The notes beneath the pieces were generated by a model, which saw only the letters and a program-made list of their open reading frames with translations, ran no database searches and was not told the DNA's origin. From contig NZ_BMTR01000040.1 in the NCBI RefSeq assembly GCF_014649775.1, positions 1 through 44,742 of the forward strand: a DNA stretch of 44,742 nucleotides, in the 5' to 3' direction. This DNA comes from Streptomyces longisporoflavus. Its GTDB lineage: Bacteria > Actinomycetota > Actinomycetes > Streptomycetales > Streptomycetaceae. A program made the translations under genes and the position numbers. Below, piece by piece: positions 39,534-44,742 of this stretch. Each line of letters starts with the position of its first letter. Within the stretch, counting starts at the first letter, position 1.

Positions 39534-40052
39534 TCAGCCGGTGTACCCCTGCCCCTGCCACTGCGCCGGGGCGGGGGTGCGCCCGCGCTTGAACCAGGCG
39601 CCGGCGGAGCCCTGGCCGAGCAGGATCACGAGTGCGATCGAGCAGCCCACGAGGATGAGGCCGCCCGGGCCCGCACCCCGGCCGAGGGCGCCGAACCCGA
39701 CCAATATCTGCACGCTGCTGAGCACGATCGACGCGACACGCTTCCCGTGACCGGGCAGGTGGAAGCGGAAAGCCAGCACGCACAGCGTGATCAGCAGGAA
39801 GTTGCTCCCCAGTACCGCGCCCGCCGCTTCGGGCCCGTACAGCGCGCCGCCGATGACGGAACCGAGCAGGCACATCCCGGAGAGCGTCCAGATGATCACC
39901 TGCGCGGCACGGACGCTCCCCGGCATCTTCTGCGGCAGAAGCGGTCCGAAGCCGTACGCGCCATAGGCGGCGTAGGCGGGGTCCATCGCGGGGCCCGGGT
40001 AGCCGGGCAGGCCGGCCTGCGGGTTCTGCGGCGGAGGGAACTGGTTCGACAT
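39534..40052 (-). CDS. small membrane protein with Pro/Gly/Tyr-rich N-terminus
   Basis: 172 residues from MSNQFPPPQNPQAGLPGYPG. The first 45 residues are Pro, Gly, Tyr and Ala rich and disordered. Three to four hydrophobic segments follow (AAQVIIWTLSGMCLLGSVIGGALYG, VLGSNFLLITLCVLAFRF, VASIVLSSVQILVGFGAL, GGLILVGCSIALVILLG). Function unknown; a common Streptomyces architecture. TATGGT 7 nt before this ATG supports it; an upstream ATG at 40,064 would start within that -10. Confidence 0.82.
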   Translation of the reverse strand: MSNQFPPPQNPQAGLPGYPGPAMDPAYAAYGAYGFGPLLPQKMPGSVRAAQVIIWTLSGMCLLGSVIGGALYGPEAAGAVLGSNFLLITLCVLAFRFHLPGHGKRVASIVLSSVQILVGFGALGRGAGPGGLILVGCSIALVILLGQGSAGAWFKRGRTPAPAQWQGQGYTG

Positions 40053-40059
40053 GTCCCTG

Positions 40060-40065
40060 ACCATA
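40060..40065 (-). promoter_or_regulatory. -10 element TATGGT, leaderless start of the membrane-protein gene
   Basis: On the minus strand, TATGGT ends 7 nt before the ATG at 40,052. Confidence 0.55.
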
Positions 40066-40124
40066 TCCGGAGGCCTCGGATCCCGGCCGGGACGGGCGGC
40101 GCGGGACAGCCCGCGTCCGGGCAC

Positions 40125-40193
40125 AAAAAATCGGGCCGGTCCATGGGGGGGAGATGGACCGGCCCGAGGGGGGGTTTCCACCATAACCCTTCG
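40125..40193 (-). ncRNA. probable 6C-type small RNA
   Basis: On the minus strand, a perfect 14-bp stem (TCGGGCCGGTCCAT and its complement, plus-strand 40,131-40,167) with loop CTCCCCCCC is followed by TTTTTT, a complete intrinsic terminator with no protein gene in front of it. A second run of seven C bases lies just upstream (plus-strand G run 40,168-40,174), within an imperfect CGAAGGG / CCCCTCG hairpin. A promoter fits: TTGTGG (40,225-40,220), 18-nt spacer, AACACT (40,201-40,196). The implied transcript is about 69 nt with two C7 runs, one in the terminator loop, as in the actinobacterial 6C RNA. The class is from memory; the first hairpin is a poorer fit. Confidence 0.6.
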
Positions 40194-40349
40194 TAAGTGT
40201 TGTCGCGCGCATCGGCGTGCCACAACTACTCTCCGAAACCGGATGACGACTCCGAGACCCTGTTCTCCCACCGGATTTCCGCCTCCGGCGGCATATTCCG
40301 GCCTCGCGGTGCGTAGCCCATTGGAGGGAACGGGCGGCGGGGCGCGGGC

Positions 40350-40380
40350 TTGACGCGGCGGGCGGCCGTGGCGCTAGCTT
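40350..40380 (+). promoter_or_regulatory. DUF192 gene promoter (TTGACG / TAGCTT)
   Basis: TTGACG (40,350-40,355), 19-nt spacer, TAGCTT (40,375-40,380), 8 nt from the ATG. The predicted transcript starts at or within 1-2 nt of the start codon. The rest of 40,194-40,349 holds nothing else I can support. Confidence 0.65.
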
Positions 40381-40388
40381 CGGCTCGT

Positions 40389-40745
40389 ATGGCGACGCTT
40401 CTGCTCCCGACCGGCCAGGCACTCCCCCTGGAGATCGCGGACTCCGCCGGTGCGCGGCGGCGCGGGCTGCTCGGCCGGGACGGAGTGACCGGGGCGCTGT
40501 TACTGAGCCCCGCGAACAGCGTGCACACGGTGCGGATGCGGTTCGCCGTGGACGTGGCACATCTGGACCGGGAGCTGCGGGTGCTGTCCGTGCGGACGAT
40601 GCGGCCCTGGCGGATCGGGCGGCCCCGGCTGCGGGCCCGGCACGTCCTGGAGGCGGAGGCGGGGGCGATGGCCGGGTGGGGCGTGCGCCGGGGCATGCGG
40701 GTCGAGGTGCGGACCCGTGAGCCGGGCGGCTCCGAGGGGAAGTGA
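40389..40745 (+). CDS. DUF192 family protein
   Basis: 118 residues. Pattern of DUF192: LEIADSAGARRRGLLGRDGVTGALLL, NSVHTVRMRFAVDVAHLD, VRTMRPWRIGRPRLRARHVLEAEAGAMAGWGVRRGMRV. The domain is a small beta fold of unknown function, often secreted elsewhere, but there is no signal peptide here. The promoter predicts a leaderless mRNA. Confidence 0.88.
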   Translation: MATLLLPTGQALPLEIADSAGARRRGLLGRDGVTGALLLSPANSVHTVRMRFAVDVAHLDRELRVLSVRTMRPWRIGRPRLRARHVLEAEAGAMAGWGVRRGMRVEVRTREPGGSEGK

Positions 40746-40756
40746 GGGCGCGCGGA

Positions 40757-40783
40757 GCCGCGCGGCCCCCTCCACCGCGCGGC
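40757..40783 (+). terminator. terminator after the DUF192 gene
   Basis: GCCGCGCGG and CCGCGCGGC form a perfect 9-bp stem 12 nt after the stop. The following 40,784-40,953 has no supported feature. Confidence 0.6.
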
Positions 40784-40953
40784 ACCGCTACACGTGGCTT
40801 TGCTCACGCGAATTCGCCTTGGTCTGAACTTACGTGATGTCCGCGCCGAGATCGAGCCGGTACCGATAACGATGCGGAATCAACGCCACCTGTTCCGGGA
40901 TCACTTGGCTAACAATCGGCACGGCGAGGCAACCATCCACCCGGTTTCTCCGT

Positions 40954-40984
40954 CGGGCGGCGCCCGTCCAGCAGGCGCCGTCCG
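40954..40984 (-). terminator. terminator of the HxlR gene
   Basis: CGGACGGCGCC / GGCGCCGCCCG pair over 11 bp with one mismatch or wobble, adjoining the stop codon. Confidence 0.55.
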
Positions 40985-41398
40985 TCAGGCCGCCGTGCCT
41001 TCCTTCTTGCAATCCCGGTTGGCCACCAGCTGCTCCATGTGCTCGTCGCCCCACACGCCCAGCGGGATCAGCGCCTCGTTCAAAGACGTACCGAGGGAGG
41101 TCAGCGAGTACTCGACCTTCGGCGGCACCTCCCGGTACACCTCGCGATGCACGATGCCGTCGGACTCCAGCTCGCGGAGCTGCTGGATGAGCACCTTCTC
41201 GCTGATCCCCTCGGTGTGCCGCCGGAGCTCGCCGAAGCGGAGTGTCCTGCCGGCGTGGAGCGCCCACAGGATCATCGGCTTCCACTTGCCGCCGACGACG
41301 TCGACGGCCGCATCGAGTCCGCAGACGTACATCGCCTTGCCGCCCTCGCCGCTCCCCTTGTCGCTCTCCGAAATGCCCTCCGTGCCGGTCTTCGGCAT
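40985..41398 (-). CDS. HxlR-family transcriptional regulator
   Basis: 137 residues from MPKTGTEG, with GAGGAG 7 nt upstream. Winged-helix HxlR domain: YVCGLDAAVDVVGGKWKPMILWALHAGRTLRFGELRRHTEGISEKVLIQQLRELESDGIVHREVYREVPPKVEYSLT. The conserved cysteine near residue 26 is the one used for thiol or electrophile sensing in relatives such as HypR and YodB. It is divergent from the AlkZ-like gene across 61 bp. That gap contains TTAC-N9-AGTA-like half sites (41,427-41,445) that could be its operator. Confidence 0.92.
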   Translation of the reverse strand: MPKTGTEGISESDKGSGEGGKAMYVCGLDAAVDVVGGKWKPMILWALHAGRTLRFGELRRHTEGISEKVLIQQLRELESDGIVHREVYREVPPKVEYSLTSLGTSLNEALIPLGVWGDEHMEQLVANRDCKKEGTAA

Positions 41399-41459
41399 GG
41401 TCCACTCCTCGTGTCCGCAGAGCCACTTACCCGATGGACAGTATCGAAGGAGACTGCCG

Positions 41460-42647
41460 ATGAGCGCCCCTGTCACCGTCACCTGGAGTGCTGCCAACGC
41501 CCGGCGCATGGGGCGGCAGTTCCTGCGGACGCCGGCGAAACCGGGTGAGGCAGGACCCGGCGAGGTCGTCGGCGCGATGCTCGGTGCGCAGGCGCAGGTG
41601 TCGTCCGCCGCGGAGCTGTCGGTGGGGCTGCGGATGGACGGGGCGACCCGGCAGGACGTACGCGAGGCGCTGTGGGGCGAGGAGCCGAGCCTGGTCAAGA
41701 CGTACGGGCCGCGCGGCACGATCCACTTCCTGCCGGTCGCCGAACTCCCCCTCTGGACAGGCGCGTTGTCCGCGATTCCCGGCGGCCCGAGCCCCTTCAA
41801 GGCCGCTGATCGGCTCACCGAGTCGCGGACGGAGCAGATCGTGAGCGCGATCGGGGAGGCGCTGGACGGGGCCCGCCTGACGATCGACGAGCTCGGCGAC
41901 GAGGTGGTGGCGCGCACGGGCCCCTGGGCGGGTGATCTGGTGCTGCCGGCCTTCCAGGGGATGTGGCCGCGCTGGCGCTCGGCCATGCATCTGGCGGGCC
42001 ACCGCGGGATGCTGTGCTTCGCGCCGAACCGGGGACGCAAGGTGACGTACACCCGCCCGCCGGCCGCCGGTGAGCCGCCGCTCGACGCGGAGACGGCGAC
42101 GGGACGCCTGGCACGGCGGTTCCTGTACGCGTACGGGCCCGCGACACCTCGCCAGTACGCCAAGTGGGCTGCCGCGCCCGGCGCTTGGGCGGACGCGGTT
42201 TTCGCGTCCCTGGCGTCTTCCGGGGACATCGAGGAGGTCCGGGTGGAGGGGGAGCCGGGGCCGGCGTCGTGGGTGACCGCGGGTGACACGGAGTTCCCCG
42301 AGTACCCGGAGGAGCTGGTGGCGGGCGTACGGCTGCTCCCCTACTTCGACGCGTTCGTGATCGCCTCCCACCCGCGGGGCCGGCTCTTCCCCGGTCGCGC
42401 CTACGAGAGGGCGCTGGCCGGGGGCCAGGCAGGCAACTTCCCCGTGCTCCTGATCGACGGAGTCGTGGCAGGGGTCTGGCACCAGCGCCGCAGCGGCCGC
42501 CGCGTGACGGTCACGGTGGAACCCCTCGCCCCGCTGACTGCCGCGCGGGAGCGGGGCCTGGAGGGGCAGGTGGAGAGGGTGGGGGAAGTGCTTGAGGGGC
42601 GGGCGGAGTTGGTGGTGGGTGAGGTGACGGTGGGGGCGCATGCGTAG
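41460..42647 (+). CDS. AlkZ-like winged-helix DNA glycosylase (HTH_42 superfamily)
   Basis: 395 residues, AAGGAG before the ATG. Three tandem winged helices and a beta-barrel end, the HTH_42 (YcaQ/AlkZ) pattern. GAQAQVSSAAELSVGLR contains Q44-A-Q46, the Q-x-Q catalytic motif of AlkZ, which removes azinomycin-DNA crosslinks; the YcaQ branch has Q-x-D. Further family segments are KTYGPRGTIHFLP, GPWAGDLVLPAFQGMWPRWRSAMHLAGHRGMLCFAPNRGRKVTYTRP, RRFLYAYGPATPRQYAKW, LLPYFDAFVIASHPR and VLLIDGVVAGVWHQRRSGRRV. It probably excises alkylated or crosslinked bases. The divergent HxlR gene may regulate it. Confidence 0.87.
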   Translation: MSAPVTVTWSAANARRMGRQFLRTPAKPGEAGPGEVVGAMLGAQAQVSSAAELSVGLRMDGATRQDVREALWGEEPSLVKTYGPRGTIHFLPVAELPLWTGALSAIPGGPSPFKAADRLTESRTEQIVSAIGEALDGARLTIDELGDEVVARTGPWAGDLVLPAFQGMWPRWRSAMHLAGHRGMLCFAPNRGRKVTYTRPPAAGEPPLDAETATGRLARRFLYAYGPATPRQYAKWAAAPGAWADAVFASLASSGDIEEVRVEGEPGPASWVTAGDTEFPEYPEELVAGVRLLPYFDAFVIASHPRGRLFPGRAYERALAGGQAGNFPVLLIDGVVAGVWHQRRSGRRVTVTVEPLAPLTAARERGLEGQVERVGEVLEGRAELVVGEVTVGAHA

Positions 42648-42692
42648 GGGTGCGCGCTTAGGGGTGCGCGCTTAGAGGTACGTGCGTAGGGG
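42645..42692 (+). repeat. 14-bp tandem repeat over the stop codon
   Basis: TAGGGGTGCGCGCT at 42,645-42,658 recurs exactly at 42,659-42,672, degenerately at 42,673-42,686 (TAGAGGTACGTGCG) and partly after. The first TAG is the stop codon of the glycosylase gene and every unit begins with TAG. Confidence 0.8.
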
Positions 42693-42725
42693 CGGCCCGG
42701 AGCCTCTGCACAGGCGCCCGCGAGA

Positions 42726-43481
42726 TCAGGGCTTGCGGGCGTTGATCAGATGCCGTGTGCTGTGGGCCACGAAGGGCCCCCGCTCCTCGATCTGCTGGTG
42801 CAGTTCCAGCAACTGGGGCCGGTAGCGCTCCACCGAGAAGTCCGGCACCATCCACACGACTTTCCGCAGGAAGTGGACGACGGCCCCGATGTCATGGAAC
42901 TCGATCCGCAGCCGCTCGGCCCGCAGGTCGACGATCTCCAGACCGGCCGCCTCCGCCTCCGCGCGCTCGCCGTCGGGGTGACGTCCGTTCCGTACGGAGT
43001 CGGGCTGAGGCCCGAGGAAGTACTCGACGACCTCGAAGACGCTGGCGGGGCCCACGTGCTGCGCGAAGTACGTCCCTCCGGGACGCAGGACGCGCGCGAT
43101 CTCCACGAAGTCCGCCTTGACCGGATGCCGACTGGTGACCAGGTCGAACGCCTCCGCCGCGAACGGCAGCGGCGCGTCCTCCGGCGAGGCCACGACCACC
43201 GCGCCGCGCGGATGCAGCAGGGCGGTGGCCTTGGCGACGTTCGGGGCCCATCCCTCCGTGGCGACGGCAAGCGGCGGCAGGGCGGGCGCGGAGGCGAGGA
43301 CTTCGCCGCCGCCGGTCTGGATGTCGAGGGAGGCGGTGGCGTGCCCGAGCCGCTCACCCATGGCGTGGGCGTACCGCCAGGAGGGCCGCTCCTCCGTGGC
43401 CCGCCCCTCGAACCAGGAGAAGTCCCAGCCCTCGGTAGGGGCCGACTCCGCTTCCGCCACAAGTACGTCGAAACTGCGCAT
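42726..43481 (-). CDS. class I SAM-dependent methyltransferase
   Basis: 251 residues from MRSFDVLVAEAES. Motif I is LDIQTGGGEVL, a variant of the usual DxGxGxG. It is followed by VVVASPEDAPLPFAAEAFDLVTSRHPV and FVEIARVLRPGGTYFAQHVGPAS, giving a methyltransferase core. It ends GPFVAHSTRHLINARKP. Relatives are annotated as general small-molecule methyltransferases; the substrate is unknown. The start is uncertain, with no clear ribosome site. It is convergent with the glycosylase gene. Confidence 0.87.
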   Translation of the reverse strand: MRSFDVLVAEAESAPTEGWDFSWFEGRATEERPSWRYAHAMGERLGHATASLDIQTGGGEVLASAPALPPLAVATEGWAPNVAKATALLHPRGAVVVASPEDAPLPFAAEAFDLVTSRHPVKADFVEIARVLRPGGTYFAQHVGPASVFEVVEYFLGPQPDSVRNGRHPDGERAEAEAAGLEIVDLRAERLRIEFHDIGAVVHFLRKVVWMVPDFSVERYRPQLLELHQQIEERGPFVAHSTRHLINARKP

Positions 43482-43572
43482 GCGGCGATCTTCGCATCGG
43501 ACGGGGCGGCGGCTCATCTCCATTAACTGCTGACCGGGTCCGGAGCCGGAGCGCCGGCCCGGTACACCGGCC

Positions 43573-43704
43573 ATGTCAGCTACCACCCGCTCCGTAGTGG
43601 AGGAACATCCTCGGCCGGATCGGATCGGCGAAGGAGACTCCGAGCGCATCGCCGCGCTGTACGCCCACGACGCTTCGGCCGGGACCGAAACTTTACGGCC
43701 CTAG
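43573..43704 (+). CDS. possible small ORF (43 residues)
   Basis: ATG at 43,573 to TAG at 43,702-43,704, acidic and unlike any family I recognise (MSATTRSVVEEHPRPD, then SERIAALYAHDASAG). There is no clear ribosome site. The stop codon forms the start of the TAGGTT -10 of the next gene. It could be the broken beginning of a longer gene or chance. Confidence 0.25.
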   Translation: MSATTRSVVEEHPRPDRIGEGDSERIAALYAHDASAGTETLRP

Positions 43705-43707
43705 GTT
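43702..43707 (+). promoter_or_regulatory. -10 element TAGGTT of the OsmC gene
   Basis: TAGGTT ends 8 nt before the ATG, predicting a leaderless or nearly leaderless mRNA. Confidence 0.5.
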
Positions 43708-43715
43708 CGCCCCCC

Positions 43716-44189
43716 ATGAGCACGCATACGCATACGCATACCCACGCATACCAAGTAGACCTGCACTGGCGGGGTTCCACCGGCGCCGGGATCCGCGCCT
43801 ACTCGCGCGACCACACCGCCGTCGCCGCGCCCGCTCCAGCCGTCGGACTGAGCGCGGACCCTGCCTTCCGCGGCAGCCCCGAGCGCCTCAACCCCGAGCA
43901 GCTCGTGGTCATGGCCGCCTCGTCCTGCCAGATGCTGTCCTTCCTCGGAGCGGCCGCCCGCGCGGGCGTGGACGTACTCGCGTACGACGACGAGGCCACC
44001 AGCCACCTCGACCTGACGGCGAAGCCCGTCCGCCTGGCGGGCGTTCGCCTGGACGTGACCGTGAGGGTCGCCGCCGGGACGGACGCGAACACGGTTCAAG
44101 AACTCACCGCGCAAGCTCACCGCGGCTGCTACATCGCGAACAGCCTGTCCGTTCCGGTGGAGGTCACGGTCACGGTGGTGACCGCGTGA
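43716..44189 (+). CDS. OsmC-family peroxiredoxin with His-rich N-terminus
   Basis: 157 residues. OsmC proteins reduce organic hydroperoxides with two cysteines, here C71 (ASSCQML) and C138 (HRGCYIANSL). The core VDLHWRG, PEQLVVMAASSCQMLSFLGAAARAGVDVLAYDDEA and the end follow the family. The first residues read MSTHTHTHTH, four His alternating with Thr, from a hexanucleotide repeat (ACGCAT x3 at 43,722-43,739 plus degenerate copies). This extension may bind metal or be neutral. Its TGA overlaps the next GTG start (GTGA), so the two genes are translationally coupled. Confidence 0.92.
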   Translation: MSTHTHTHTHAYQVDLHWRGSTGAGIRAYSRDHTAVAAPAPAVGLSADPAFRGSPERLNPEQLVVMAASSCQMLSFLGAAARAGVDVLAYDDEATSHLDLTAKPVRLAGVRLDVTVRVAAGTDANTVQELTAQAHRGCYIANSLSVPVEVTVTVVTA

Positions 44190-44602
44190 GCGCGCACTTG
44201 CAGGACATCGAGGTACGCCTGCCGAACCGGCCCGGCGCGCTGGCCGACCTCGGCCAGGCTCTCGGGGGCGCCGGGGTGAGTCTGGAGGGCGGGGGCGTGT
44301 TCACCCACGACGGGCGGGCCGTCGCGCACTACCTCGTCGACGACGGCCCCGCCGCGCTGGCTGCCGCCACGGCTGCGGGGCTCGGTCCCGCCGTCGTACG
44401 CGACGTCGTCATGACCCGCCTCGACCAGGAGACGCCGGGCCGGCTCGGCACCCTGACCCGCCTGCTCGGCAACGCCGGGGTCAACATCCAGGTCCAGTAC
44501 AGCGACCACGCCGGCAACCTCGTCCTACTCGTACCGGACGAGGACGCCGAGGTGTGCCGTGCCGCTCTCGGAGGGTGGGACCAGGGCCGGTCCGCGGGGT
44601 GA
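44186..44602 (+). CDS. tandem ACT-domain protein
   Basis: 138 residues with two ACT domains: IEVRLPNRPGALADLGQALGGAGVSLEGGGVF (about 8-50) and RLDQETPGRLGTLTRLLGNAGVNIQVQYSDHAGNLVLLVPD (about 78-118). ACT domains bind amino acids or similar small ligands. Stand-alone pairs are presumed regulators of amino-acid enzymes or transporters. No enzyme domain is attached. Its GTG overlaps the OsmC stop. The remaining 140 bp of the window hold no gene I can support. Confidence 0.88.
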   Translation: MSAHLQDIEVRLPNRPGALADLGQALGGAGVSLEGGGVFTHDGRAVAHYLVDDGPAALAAATAAGLGPAVVRDVVMTRLDQETPGRLGTLTRLLGNAGVNIQVQYSDHAGNLVLLVPDEDAEVCRAALGGWDQGRSAG

Positions 44603-44742
44603 GGAGTTCTATTGGGGTCAGGGGCAGCTGCTGTGCTGGTCCGGCGACGGTGTTGGTTGCCGGTGCCGTCCGGTTCTCCGGAGTTTGGCGGTTACGGGCC
44701 GGGCGTAAAGGGCGCTCCGCTGCGCTGCGCGTCGGCTGCGCC

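Noticed and set aside
1..44742. Biosynthetic gene cluster, prophage or CRISPR system
   Set aside because: No multi-gene biosynthetic set, phage structural genes, integrase, transposase or spaced repeats are present; most genes are core metabolism and envelope functions.

Overview
The window is about 44.7 kb of very high-GC DNA. It has the codon use, short intergenic gaps, GTG starts and gene families of a Streptomyces chromosome: chaplin, WhiB, MelC tyrosinase, SpoIIE-type phosphatase with a fused ATPase domain, DUF1707, DUF4245 and HxlR/PadR regulators. From position 4,900 rightwards the gene order resembles, from memory and unchecked, the S. coelicolor core around the fumarase, glpX, wbl and ahpCD genes. 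The left 4.8 kb (tyrosinase operon, chaplin, small secreted protein, EF-G paralogue) looks more accessory. I see no insertion sequences, phage genes, CRISPR arrays, tRNAs or rRNAs.

Layout. 1-2,350: end of a membrane protein, melC1-melC2 (secreted copper tyrosinase and its caddie protein), a convergent chaplin with a His/Gly/Tyr tail, and a small secreted protein. 2,350-4,900: short leader ORF, 9-bp repeat and an EF-G paralogue. 4,900-12,000: ychF, DUF6542, polyphosphate glucokinase, ispH, an APC permease and exonuclease VII (xseA, xseB). 12,100-15,900: nitroreductase-fold enzyme, DUF4245, class II fructose bisphosphatase, WhiB and DUF1707. 16,000-21,700: class I fumarase, secreted SGNH esterase with a ricin-type lectin, class II fumarase and DUF402. 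21,800-27,000: methyltransferase, GAF-SpoIIE-HATPase phosphatase and a class A penicillin-binding protein. 27,300-31,000: PadR-ABC exporter operon. 31,000-33,300: OxyR divergent from ahpC-ahpD. 33,300-38,400, all on the minus strand: AI-2E permease, lytic transglycosylase-like hydrolase with a long leader, PIN-PhoH ATPase and undecaprenyl diphosphate synthase. 38,400-44,742: aldo-keto reductase, membrane protein, a probable C-rich small RNA, DUF192, HxlR divergent from an AlkZ-like glycosylase, methyltransferase, and an OsmC-ACT gene pair.

Themes. Central carbon metabolism (two unrelated fumarases, GlpX, polyphosphate glucokinase), envelope building (UppS, PBP, SLT hydrolase, IspH) and peroxide defence (OxyR, AhpC, AhpD, OsmC) predominate. 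Nearly every convergent junction carries a strong hairpin terminator. Thirteen start codons have a TANNNT -10 hexamer 6-8 nt upstream, so a large share of these genes probably make leaderless mRNAs.

The most interesting observations are: the leaderless-promoter pattern; a probable 6C-type small RNA at about 40,125-40,193 on the minus strand; a chaplin whose only tyrosine lies in a His/Gly tail next to a secreted tyrosinase; a short leader ORF before the EF-G paralogue; a four-tract G-run in the melC leader; and a CRP-like palindrome in the long leader of the cell-wall hydrolase. All functions come from reading the translated sequence; no database search was run.
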